NCBI RefSeq assembly: GCF_000835495.1
Contig: NW_015622541.1
Span: 3,038,001-3,102,000 of the forward strand
Direction: 5' to 3'
DNA: 64,000 nt
Source: Cladophialophora immunda
Taxonomy: Eukaryota; Ascomycota; Eurotiomycetes; Chaetothyriales; Herpotrichiellaceae
Position 1 is the stretch's first letter. Every line of letters begins with the position of its first letter. Shown one piece after another: positions 12,388-23,100 of the stretch. The translations under genes were made by a program, and so were the position numbers. The notes below the pieces were generated by a model. That model saw only the letters and a program-made list of their open reading frames with translations. It did no database searches and was not told where the DNA came from.

Positions 12388-13013
12388 TCAGTTGATGAAG
12401 TTGACACAAAATCCATGCAATATCAGACTGCCAAAGACAAAATCTGCGAACGCTCGCTCGGAACTGATTTTCGTGTTTTCCACTATTTCTCCGGTCACGC
12501 CATCGACGGTCTTGGTCGTTGACTTTTTGGCTACCGTAGATGCACCTGCTGGGGGTCTTTCGGAAGTTTGCATGCGCAATGAAGCGGTAAGAACAAATTG
12601 GCCGACGGCGGCAGAGAAGCCGGAGAGGAAGGCGTTGAAGGGCTATATTGACAAGAGTCAGCACAAGTTAGTTGGCAGCCGGAAGCAAAGAGACATACGT
12701 AGTTGCCAGCTAGCACACAGTAGAGGAACTGTAGGCCGCCCACGACGACTAGCCAGGCCATGAAGACATCCAACAACATGGTCCTGGACGGGGTATCTTG
12801 TAGATATTTGTTCCAGACATGGATGATGATGTCTTGTGGTGACGAACGAGGAGACAATGTGCTTGACGGTACGGGCTTTGTGGGGGGTGCTGAACTGGAG
12901 GTGGCCGAACCCGAGGGTTTGATGGTATGTGTTGTTGCGGCAGGAGGTTTGGTGGCGGCGACAGGAGCAGGTGTTTTCGTGGCCGGAGACTGGGCGGCTG
13001 GTTTCTTCGCCAT
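12388..13013 (-). CDS. OST2: oligosaccharyltransferase subunit OST2/DAD1
   Basis: Two exons (12699-13013, 12388-12642; 56-nt intron) give 189 residues. After a Pro/Ala/Thr/Lys-rich N-terminal extension of about 60 residues come the family hallmarks: a first membrane segment (LDVFMAWLVVVGGLQFLYCV), the junction NYPFNAFLSGFSA across the intron, FVLTASLRMQ, and a C-terminal membrane segment ending FGSLILHGFCVNFIN. Ost2/DAD1 is a small membrane subunit of the ER complex that transfers the lipid-linked glycan to asparagine and is essential in yeast. The protein is longer than yeast Ost2 (about 130 residues), mainly because of the N-terminal extension and a loop (PPAGASTVAKK) between membrane segments. 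The gene stands alone on the minus strand. Confidence 0.95.
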
Positions 13014-14003
13014 GGTGAGGACTGTAGGTCAGGATAGACTAATTCAACGAGGGTGGTTGGTAGTGACCGGCTTCAAGATAAGGAGTTGACCTCGTCGCAT
13101 GCAGCGCATGTTCTAACAGTTGTTGGAAGGCAACGTGGCCGTGTGGCCGGTATGGACGCACGGCTTACTCGTTTTGGGAAGTCGCCGGATGCCGCCCTAA
13201 GTGGCAGCCTCGGACTTTGCACCGTTCCGCCCAGCCTCGCCTGAGCCGAGCACATCGGGTGTAGTTTCACCGGCGTGAGCTTAACCGCTTCTAACTTTTC
13301 CTCCCCTGATTTTTATGTAAAGTCCGTTCCTGGCTTCCTGCGCCCACCACACCAAGCACATGCGCACATTGTTGTTGTTTTTGTTATTGTCTGCGCAAAG
13401 TCTGCGCAATCAATACTCCACCAACTCGACCCCCAGTCAATGCCACCATTCCCCTCTTGTAGTGGGCGCCTTTGAACCCTCCCGAAACCTGAGACCCTCA
13501 GACCCTGTGAACCACTCGCATGGGTTCCTCAAGATCGGCCGCCCCTGATCCTCGAGTACAAGCGCCGTTTGTTATCATCGCTTCTGTCAACTGGTCCAAC
13601 CCCTCGTCGGCAACTGGGAGAGATGACGGCTGGGACGTCAAGATCAACGATTCGGCGAAACATGAACCTGCTCAAATGTGGCGCTGCCCCGGTCCACACT
13701 ACTTGGCCGTCCTGGCTGAACTGGGTATGGAGCACGTGTGGGCGATTGGTGATAGGTAAGTCTAGTTGTGTACATAATTTTAAAAAGAGTGGGCTGGAGT
13801 CTTGATCCATACAGCATCATGCGATGCCAGCCTGCTATTGCGCGTTGGCTACTCCGTAGTCTCAACGGAGATGTATATCCCATGGGGACTGCTAAACTGC
13901 CTTTGTTTAGCCTCTCTCAATATGCCGTGCCATTTATCTCTGCGTCTGCCCTGCGCGTGTCCTCGTCTTCCACACAACCATACTGGTATATGCCGGACAC
14001 AGC
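13014..14003. other. intergenic between OST2 and the GMC oxidoreductase
   Basis: Divergent promoter space. A 79-codon frame from ATG 13520 ends near a good donor (GATAG/GTAAGT, about 13756) and can be spliced to a frame that overlaps the start of the GMC gene in another phase. This may be a 5'-leader ORF or chance, and I do not call it a gene. Confidence 0.4.
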
Positions 14004-16469
14004 ATGCGATGCTCTCTGTCTCTCGTTCTGGCCGCTGGTGCCGGGATAGCGGTCGCTGCTCCCTCTGCGCATGAATCTAGGGAATCACATCTTCGCACAC
14101 GCAACATCATTGACGGCACGAGCATCGCGGACTCGTACGACTTTGTGATTGTTGGTGGGGGCTTGGCTGGGCTTGTGCTCGGTGCTCGCCTCTCAGAAGA
14201 TGCAAACCACACAGTCCTTGTCCTCGAAGCTGGTGGTGACGGAGACGAGTTTCGAGAGCGAATAGGTGCGGACGCTCTTGCCGTTGACAAATTCCTCAAG
14301 TTTCTAATGGCCGGGCAGACACACCTGCGTATGCATACTACGAATCGCTCTGGCCGACTGATCTCAATTGGGCCTTCACAACAACGCCTCAACCTAACGC
14401 GAATAACTCCCAGTGCCCATGGCCGCGAGGAAAAGTCCTTGGAGGTTCGTCCCTCCCTCTCTCTGTGTCTGTGCGCCGATCCGGGAACTAACGCAGACTG
14501 GTTTTCACAGGCAGCTCTGCCATCAACGGAATGTACCTGAATCGACCGGGAGAAATCGAGGTCAATGCGTGGCAAGACATGCTTGGAGACATGGACGGCG
14601 CCGAGAACTGGTCTTGGGACTCTATGTTCGCCGCGATGAAGAAAAGTGAGACATTCAGCCCGCCTGTCGACGCTTCCATCCAACAAGAGGCTGCTATTAC
14701 TTTCAATCCTGCAAGCCACGGCAACCAAGGGCCAATTCACATGTCTTACCCCGGCTTGTACGTTCTCTATATGACATGGATGGATCTGAACTGACCGCGT
14801 CTCAGTACTATGCCACTAGTTGGCGCGTGGTCCAGTACTGCCAACAACGCTGGCGTAGGTGACACGCAGGACCCCTATGGTGGTGACAATTGGGGCGCGT
14901 ACGTCGCTACATCTGCCATTAACCCGGCCAATTGGACGCGTTCCTACAGCCGCTCTGGCTATCTCGATCCGTTGCCGCCACGGTCCAACTACGACGTGGT
15001 CGCCAACGCTCAGGTCACGCGCATCCTCTTCAACAATACGTCAGGCGGAAACCTCACTGCACACGAAGTCGAGTACGTGCTCAACGGAGGCGGCGCGAAA
15101 CTGACGGTAGGAGTCAACAAGGAGGTCATTCTTGCCGCCGGTACCGTTGGCAGCCCAACTGTTCTGCTCTACAGCGGCGTCGGGCCTAAGGACGTCCTGG
15201 ATGCCGCAGGTGTTGACGTCGTGTCTGAACTTCCTGGTGTCGGCCAGCATCTTCAAGATCACATCGTAAGTTGACGCCTGCACCCCACCATCAAGCAACT
15301 CCTACTGACAGAAACAGAGCGTCACTGTAACATGGAGCACCGATGCGGAGACTGCAGGCACCATATACGACAACAACGGGACCGAAAAGGTAGAGTCCAA
15401 CCTGTTCCTGAGCAGCTTCAGACCCATTTTCTAACTGTCGCAGAACGACCCCGCCTTCTTGTCATATGTCAACAGCGCGACCGCCTATGCGAATTCCTCC
15501 GTACTGTTTGGCAATGGAGTCAGCGGCCTGCAGAGCAGCATCTTGGGCGAAATTGACCAGTACATTCCCGATACGAGCTCTGACACGGGCGTCATTTCCG
15601 GCTACAAGACGATCTACAGTACAACCGCAAACACTATTCTCACCAGCCCAATCGGACTGATAGAGCTGGTCATCGGATTGAGCACGGACGGTGCCATCCA
15701 AATCGGGGCCAACCTCCAGCATCCATTCAGCCACGGTCAGATTTCCATCAATTCCTCTGACCCGCTGGACTATCCGGTCATCAACCCGAATTATCTGAAC
15801 CATCCTGCTGGTATGTGTCTTGTCTGCTATCTACCTAGAGATATGAGAGCCTCCGAAACTGACAATTCGGTGACAGATGTTGAGATACTTCGCGAAGGAG
15901 TCAAACTCGCTCGCCGCCTGGGTGAAACCGAGCCGTTAGCCAGCAGCATGACGAAAGAAACGTGGCCTGGTTCAGACGTCCAGACTGACCAGGAATGGGA
16001 GGACTGGCTCCGCGGAGAGGTGTTCACTGAATTTCATCCGTCCTCGACATGTGCGATGCTGCCTCTCGAGCAAGGCGGTGTGGTCGATGCAAACCTCCGA
16101 GTCTACGGCCTCTCGAACGTCCGTGTCGCCGACGCCAGCGTTCCACCCATGTCCTTCTCAGCTCATCTTATGAGCTCCACCTATGGACTGGCCGAACAGG
16201 CAAGTACCATTATCCGCGATTTCTACAATCAACCTGCAACGTCGACGAAGCACCACAACTCGACGACGAACAGCACTACCTCGAACAACAATCGAACTTC
16301 AAGTAACGGCAATGGAACTGCCATCCTGAACACCACGAACGTCCCTCCCACAATCAATGCCAGCACGTCGACACCCAGTGCGAACAGCAATGGTGCTACT
16401 TCTTTGGGCTGCTGGCCCCTTTCGAGTACCGTGGCCTTGCTGTGCCTGGCCATTAAATTTCTTCTTTGA
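14004..16469 (+). CDS. GMC-family flavin oxidoreductase with signal peptide and GPI-anchor-type tail
   Basis: Seven exons (14004-14265, 14319-14444, 14511-14757, 14806-15265, 15318-15389, 15444-15810, 15877-16469) give 708 residues. A signal peptide ([20 protein letters not shown]) precedes the FAD-binding motif [18 protein letters not shown] and the GMC signature region ([12 protein letters not shown], completed across intron 2). The C-terminal catalytic pair is present: His in [10 protein letters not shown] and His in [11 protein letters not shown], matching the two active-site His of glucose-oxidase-type enzymes. The last 90 residues depart from the family: a Ser/Thr/Asn-rich, N-glycosylation-dense spacer, then a small-residue site and a hydrophobic tail ([19 protein letters not shown]) ending the protein, the standard layout of a GPI-attachment signal. 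The enzyme is therefore probably displayed on the cell surface or wall. The substrate (sugar, aryl alcohol or other) cannot be read. Intron 6 is 66 nt and in frame, so it is easily missed. Confidence 0.9.
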
Positions 16470-17024
16470 TGACGCAGATATATACCTATACCTATGCATA
16501 TAGACAGGTGTTCACGACGGGTCCGGGAATAGCCTTGAGATAATCATAATCTTTAATTCTTCAAACTCGATTCTCGACAGGGAGGAGTCTGGCATTGCAC
16601 GACATCGTTCCAATAATGATTTTGTAACGCGAGAATTGATGTCAACGGGCATAGCCATGTTCAGTCAGGTCTTAAAGGTGGAGTCGGACTCGGTGGACGG
16701 AAGACGTCAACTCCGAACAGTTGGAGTAGCCTTGCAGCACGGCATAAACATCACCAGATGACAATTGGTACCAACTGAACTCCAGAAACACCTAGTTCTC
16801 TTTCTTTGTTCTGTGCTCCAGTATAGCGGTAACTTGTCGTCGGCGTCCAGGCATAACACAACCCAGCTAGCGGACGTGAAACAGAATCCCGTCCCAAAAT
16901 GGTCCGAAATACCTCCCCTCTTCCACCCCCCTCAGTCGTGTTCGACGTTCGACGTTCGACGTCCGAGCGTTCGACGGTGGCTTGAGAAGACAACTCACTA
17001 ACAACCGTCGATGGGCGGCGATCG
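16470..17024. other. intergenic with a short GTTCGAC repeat
   Basis: The GMC 3' UTR and the TMEM14 promoter. At about 16939-16972 the unit TTCGACG is repeated three times in tandem with a fourth degenerate copy, 55-85 bases before the TMEM14 start codon. Confidence 0.5.
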
Positions 17025-17467
17025 ATGCAGGCTTCCGAACTGCCAGCATACATCCTCTCGGCGCTCACCTCGGTGGGCGGCATCATCGGCTACGTGCGCA
17101 CGGGGAGCGTCCCCAGCATCACCGCGGGCCTGACGGTTGGAATCCTGGTACGCCATCGAGCTCCCCTCTCAGACCCTGCCCCCCCCCCTTCCTCCTCCTA
17201 GAACAGCACATGTGATGCGTTCCTGCGCCGCAGCACGACTTGACTTGACTTGACTGACACGACGACACCACGCAGTACGGCCTCGGCGGCTTCCGCATCT
17301 CGAGAAAACAGCCCTACGGCGTCGAGCTCGCGCTCCTGGCCTCCGTGCTGCTCGCCGGCAGCAGCATCCCGCGCGCCATCAAGACGGGCAAGCCCCTCCC
17401 CGCGGGGCTGGGCGTGCTGGCCGCCACGGGGCTGGTCATCTACGGCCGAGCGTTTTTGGCCAAGTAA
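17025..17467 (+). CDS. TMEM14 (UPF0136) family small membrane protein
   Basis: Two exons (17025-17147, 17276-17467; 128-nt intron containing a short TTGAC tandem repeat) give 104 residues, the usual size of the family. The family core is clear: YILSALTSVGGIIGYVRTGS then VPSITAGLTVG, the exon junction ILYGLGGFRIS, and the second half LALLASVLLAGSSIPRAIKT with KPLPAGLGVLAATGLVIYG. The four predicted membrane helices match TMEM14 proteins. Animal TMEM14C takes part in mitochondrial porphyrin transport and yeast relatives are poorly studied, so a mitochondrial inner-membrane or ER role is only inferred. The upstream ATG at 17011 is in a different frame. Its 3' end faces UTP23 (convergent, 307 bases apart). 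Confidence 0.9.
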
Positions 17468-17774
17468 GATATGAGTCCATGTGTGGGTGCCGGAACAGCT
17501 CCCCAGGTGTCCGAACGTGGGAGATGAAGAGGGAGGGGGGGGGATCTAGGCGATGGAAGGAGGGCAGCGGACGAAGTATGGTAATGGTGATTGAAGTACA
17601 ATGAAAGCGGTACTGATGTTGTTCGCCTGGGCAGAGCAGGCCAAAAACAATTGACATTTCACGGTCGTCCATTCATGGATGGGGTATCTCGTTCATACCG
17701 ATACAAAAGCTCGGAAGAAATAAAAACAGAAAACTCCCCTCAGCCCAGAAAGCTTCCAGCTCCTGGTCCGGTCG
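17468..17774. other. short convergent 3' spacer
   Basis: 307 bases between the stop codons of TMEM14 and UTP23, presumably shared 3' UTR space. A G-run (GGGAGGGGGGGGG) lies at about 17530-17543. Nothing else is seen. Confidence 0.5.
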
Positions 17775-18731
17775 CTATGCCTCCGCTATTGCAGCCGCTT
17801 GCCTGATTTCTTGTCCTCCCGCCTGAGAGTCTGGAGTCGATTTGTTTCTCGCCTCTCGCCGGCCTCTTGTACCCCTTCTGTTTGCCTTTTTCCGCCGCTC
17901 CTCTTCCCCTTCGGCGGTCTTACTATGGTCTGCTTCATTCGATGACCGCCCTTTGGCCTTCTTTTTCTTGACGCTCAACGGGTTCGGCCCTTTTGCTCTC
18001 TTCAACCCTCTGATCTTGGGGCCTTGGTTCTCCTCCGCAAGCAGATCGTCGTCCTCATCCTCACTCCCATCTTCCTCTCCCCTCTTCCTTTTTCGAGATG
18101 CCAGTCCGATCAATCCCTGAGAAAACTTCTCCTTCTCCTGTGACCGGACGGTGCGGTCGCTGACTCCGCTCATTTCTTCCAGAATCATCACACTCCGTTT
18201 CACATACACGATGGGCACTCCCGGGATGAGTCTCGCTCTGTCTTTCACATCGATAAATCCCTTGGCTCGCGACTCCTTCTCGTCGGCATCCGCCGTGGCG
18301 AGGATGTAATGTTGTTTATTTTTGGCATGTTCGTTGCCATGAGGCTGCCCCGCCAATAGATCGAGGAGACACCGGGCCTCGCTCACCACACCCAGTTCTT
18401 GACCTTCGTCATCCTTGTGTTTGCAGTGTCGCAGGGGCACTTCTGTTGGGGGAGGAAGGAAATCCGGCCGCGGAGGGCCTCTGGCTCGACCCTCCTTTTG
18501 TTTGACCTTCTCCCAGTCGGCCATGATTTTCGCCAGAGTACACCTCGTCACAAAAAGTCGGCACTGCCCATGTAACGTATTCTCGAGGTATTTCTGCAAC
18601 GGCATGTGGAAGGAGTGGCATGTCTTGAGGAAATGGGAGTCGAGGAGGACTTGGTAGGGTTCGTGGAAAGAGAAGCTCCTCTGGTAGGCGGACATGATTT
18701 TGCGATACCTCTTGCTCCGGCGGGCGCGCAT
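17775..18731 (-). CDS. UTP23: rRNA-processing protein UTP23 (PIN-like, small-subunit processome)
   Basis: Single exon, 318 residues. The N-terminus MRARRSKRYRKIMSAYQ, the segment EPYQVLLDSHFLKTC, and the Cys/His-containing middle (RHCKHK, then HYILATADADEKESRAKG) are diagnostic of Utp23/Fcf1-type degenerate PIN proteins. The second half has the Utp23 motif IPGVPIVYVKRSVMILEEMS followed by a long Lys/Arg and Asp/Glu-rich tail (from about residue 225) typical of nucleolar proteins. Utp23 binds the U3-containing processome and is needed for release of the snR30 snoRNA and early 18S cleavages. The start codon is the only sensible one because MRARRSK is the conserved N-terminus. Confidence 0.93.
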   Translation of the reverse strand: MRARRSKRYRKIMSAYQRSFSFHEPYQVLLDSHFLKTCHSFHMPLQKYLENTLHGQCRLFVTRCTLAKIMADWEKVKQKEGRARGPPRPDFLPPPTEVPLRHCKHKDDEGQELGVVSEARCLLDLLAGQPHGNEHAKNKQHYILATADADEKESRAKGFIDVKDRARLIPGVPIVYVKRSVMILEEMSGVSDRTVRSQEKEKFSQGLIGLASRKRKRGEEDGSEDEDDDLLAEENQGPKIRGLKRAKGPNPLSVKKKKAKGRSSNEADHSKTAEGEEERRKKANRRGTRGRREARNKSTPDSQAGGQEIRQAAAIAEA

Positions 18732-20119
18732 TTTGGATTGTGTGCTGGACGGTAATCGACTGCAGTCGAAGAGAAGGCTGGGAGAGGGTTAGAGAGTCGT
18801 GACTCTGAGAGTCATGAAAGCGAGCAAACTGTTCGAGATCTGGTGCGTAGCAACACAGCGGACAAGCAGCCCTTTGACTTTTTTTTGGGCCGGAGAAACC
18901 TCGTTGTCAGAATCAAAGTCAAATTCGCTTGTGTCGGGCGGGTGCCGGGCGGCCTAGTAGTAGCGATTGTCCGCAGGCACGGTGGGCCTCGTTCCTGGCC
19001 CGCCTCCTCCAAAACTGGCCCCCTGCTGGCCGGGTTCCTACATGGTATTGCGGCCGGGGTCTTCTGTGTTCTTTTACAGTTCTCATAAATCTAATTTCAA
19101 CCTACTCAAAGGGTATCGGTGCAGTGATGAGGAATCAGCAAATCCAAATCCTGCAGATGGATGTCACCAAGTGCTTCTGGGATTCCATAGAGGATCAATC
19201 TCCTTGGACTTGGCCACCATAGCGCCACAGTCGTCAACACCCACCAGATCTTGCAACAGCCCCTACCATGATTCCTCCCTCTCAAAGTGTTAGCGGTGTT
19301 GTCAGGGAGTCGGCTTTGCAGGCTGGATGTCCCCGCAGGCTGATATCTGCGTAACCTACATCGGCCTCCCCGTGACAATGGCCTGCTTTCATCACAGCTA
19401 GAGGTGATATGTCGAGACAGTCATAGGACCACCGAAAAAGATCAATGCCACGGTGAAACGGGAGGAAGCCTATACGAAGGTGTGGTGTCAAACTTCTCTC
19501 ACAGCAACTCATCGAGTAGGCTGGAATCGTCTGATGGCCGCAGTGTCTGCACCGAATATCCTCCCACTGGATATGGTGGTGTATCCTGGCTGCTTGCCAG
19601 TCTGAGAACGTGTGAAAAGCTTCTGAGTCTCTTGGAAAACGTTCCTACAACCATACCTGGTCTTCGTTTACGGAGTATTGGCATAAAGTGGGCAGTCTGG
19701 GGTGCTCGGGCTGGCGGACCTTCCCCGTCCAGCTGAGCTGGATCTCTCGACCAGACGTGGTTTTGGGAGTGTGGCTGCCTACACAGTATGCATGCACTTC
19801 ATTGATTGTCAGCTTGTCAACTGTGGGAGGTGTTTGTCCTGTATAGCTCTTCAGCCCGTCGGACCATGCTCACGCCACCAGAAGGCTTTGATCCTAATAG
19901 GCCGATTCCAAGCCATCGCTTCAGGACTCGAGATGTCGACCACGCCAAATGAAAAAGTCGAATACCGCATTGCGTGACCTGAAATTTGCGGTTCTGCCAC
20001 ACAATACATCATCATCTTCAACCGAACACTTAATGGTTCCAAGTCAAGTTCATTCACTCCGAACCGACCCATGGACACGGAGTCTTTATTACGCGCGGTC
20101 CTTAGAGCACAGGCTCGAA
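18732..20119. other. intergenic, left border of the STAND-gene island
   Basis: Promoter of UTP23 on the left and of the Goodbye-STAND gene on the right. Short frames at 18929-19293 and 19404-19736 (+) have no domain-like features. An in-frame ATG at 19949 could extend the STAND protein by 57 residues, but the added sequence looks like leader. Confidence 0.5.
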
Positions 20120-23100
20120 ATGAATAGTGGCAGTTCGACAACATCCTCAGGGCCAAAGCCAACTTCAAGACCGAGTGATGACGAAATTAAGCTCTCCAGG
20201 ACCCTGCAGGAAGCCTGGGAGAAAGCGAGCCAGCGATTTGAAGTCGACACAGGGATAAGCCTCGTGGGTCGGGACTCAGCACCACTGTCAAAGGAAGACG
20301 TCCGTGAGACTGTGAAACAATTATTTTCTGAAGATCGACAGGACCTCAGGCAGAAGCAATCGCAGCTACGTGACACCATCGATGAAGTCCTTAACGCAGT
20401 CGACAAGGTTGGTACGATTGTGGCGGATCTCGGCTCGCTGGCCTGGCCCCCTACAAAGCTATGTTTTGCTGCAATTCAGATCCTCGTCAAAGCTGGACAT
20501 GACCACAAGGAACTGTTTGATGGCCTCCATGCTTTGTTCGAAGAAGTCCCGAATTTCTTCGTGACCTTCATAATTCTTGACAGGGCGGAACGCCAATACG
20601 GCCTCGACAAGAACCTTATTGCAAGCACAAACGGCATATTGGTGGCTTTTGTCCATGTGTGCAAGGATGCGATACGTGTTACACAACATCCGAAGACGGC
20701 TTCTCTGAGGAGAACCTTTTTGGGAGACGCTTGCGTAGAATCGGCACTGAGCAACTTCAAATTGCTCATCGAAAGGCACAACAAGCTGACAGTAACCCTC
20801 ACCCTAGAAACTGTGTTGCGCACTGAAAAGGACGCTCAAGTCACAAACCAAACTGTCAGAGGTCTCGAAGCCGACCGGACTGAGAGCCGAAATCTCAAGG
20901 CTGACCAGGCCACGATCCTCAAAGTGCAAGGCGCCCTCGAAGTTACCGAAGCTGACACAACCGCCCCTCTGACACGGCTACGATCTTATCGAGCAGACGT
21001 GCTGAGTGTCACATTACAAACACTCTCCGAGAATATCGACTACAAAAATTGGAAGGCCTCAAATACCGGCTGCAACCTCCTCTTCTTCTGCGGAGATAGC
21101 GGAACCGGTAAAACGTGCTTGTTGAGCGCGATTGCACATGCGGTCGAGAAGAAAAGAGAGAACTTGGAGAAGGACTCCCCGAGTCTCTATTATGCGTACT
21201 ACTCCTTCAGCCGCTCATGGACACTGGAAGAAGGAATGCTGCACTTCTTCACCTGGGCCTGCAAGGGACGGATGGTCAGACAGCTCGGAGAAATACAGTG
21301 TATTCCGAAAGATTGAGTGCGAGTGCACCAACGAAGTCGGCTTATGTGCCACCCATTGAAGCCATGATCGGAGAAACGACCAGCAGGACTAAAACAATTG
21401 CAGCACTTATGCAATCTGGAGGACCCGATCAGACGCCAATCCACGCAGCGTTGAGAGTGATGGCTAGCCAGGTTTCTCGGCAAAGCACAACTTATGCGAA
21501 GACTCTGCGCGAAAACCTCGAACCCGGACAGCTTACTGGAGACTTGCTGGAATTTTGGACAAGATTGAAATTCGAAGATTTCCCAGCTCCGCCACACTCT
21601 GTACTTTACCTGTTTTTCGATAACCTGCATCGACTGCAGGGTGACTTTCGAGAACTTTCAGATTTTCTGAGGTCAGTTGCTCAAGGGCGCTGTCGCACGC
21701 GTACAGGTGACAACAACTTATGTCTCAAGGTCATTCTAACCGGAAAAGAAGATGCTTGGAACAAACTGGAGGTTGAGATGCCAAAGTTAAATGTCGCTGA
21801 GCTGAACCTCCCTCTGCTAAGGGACTTTATTGTGACTCAGATGAGAATGCTGAAGATTCTCCAAGACAAGGGAGAGGAATACGCGCTTTGTAAAGAGCGT
21901 TTGATCCAACAAATACTGAAGTCAGCCAGAGGAAGCTTCGTGACCGCGATGCTAGGAACGAAGATCGCCCAGGATGCCGTGGATGAAGACCTCGACGCAG
22001 ATGAGCTCCTGCAAAGGATCAATGACGAAGCTAATACCAGCCCACCTAGCGAAGGTGCGAGCATTCTAAGAGAACTCGCCGGCAAACTCAGCGTCCTGCA
22101 TCAAGAACAGCTCATAGAATGCCTCATCTGGGCTTTCTATGGCGAACACGCCGTAAATCTGGCTTTGCTCGAGTCGGCACTATTCCTACAGCATCAGAGA
22201 CAATCCCTCGAACCTTTGCGGCGAAAAATCAACACCCGCTTTGAGCGAGCTCTGAAAGTTCTAGCGGGTGGCCTAGTGGTTCCGAGTAAGGAAGTGGAAG
22301 AGTATATACATGAGTGCAGTATTGCAAGTGAACCCGAGACCAAGCCATCGAAGTCCGGAGTCCACATGAAAGCGGAGCATGGAGAAGACCTTGAAGTTCA
22401 TAAGCAGCTTTTGACCAATTCGAAAGGTGCGCTCGCCGATGGCACGTCTGGCAGCACTGGTCGAGCTCCCGAGATTGGAGAATCCAGGGCAGTCTCCCTC
22501 AACTTCTCACAGACCAATGCGCACTTTACCATTTGCATGCGCTGCCTAAAAGCCCTGAATGATGATACAGTCCGTGACAAAGCGCGGCCACTTATTGAAT
22601 ACGCCGCAACTGCATTGCCGTATCATCTCAGGCTGTTGAGTGAGAAGGAAAACATCAGCAAACTCTGTCCATCTGAGAGACGAACTATTGCGCAGGGTTT
22701 GATCGAATTTTTATCGGACTACGATTGCGTCAACTCTGCTTGGTTGATTCAACCATTTTCTGGAAGTGAGTGGTTGAGGGAGACGAAGACCGTTGTCGCA
22801 ATTCGAGGACTACTCACACATGATCTGATTCTTCACGAACTGGAACCGCGAGACCGAAGATGGGCTCTTAAAAACACTCAACACGTCGATGGGAAGCCCC
22901 CGTATTTCCTCGGAAGAATGGCAACAATAGCAGCCTCACAATGGCTAGAAGACCACGGGCCCGATCAAGCCCCAGCACACGAGTGCTTTGATTTCGTCGA
23001 CATGTACCTTGACATCGTAAGTGACTTACCTCTACAACTCGTGTCCAACTTAGCGAAGTCTAACTTGAACAGTTTGAGCCTCCAGCATTGTTATCTGAGT

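Noticed and set aside
13520..14049. spliced small ORF overlapping the start of the GMC gene
   Set aside because: A donor and an acceptor exist, but the product has no recognisable features and overlaps a well-supported signal peptide in another frame.
15811..15876. continuous frame through GMC intron 6
   Set aside because: The 66-nt segment is in frame but has GTATGT...ACAG ends, and removing it restores the family sequence [12 protein letters not shown], so I treat it as an intron.
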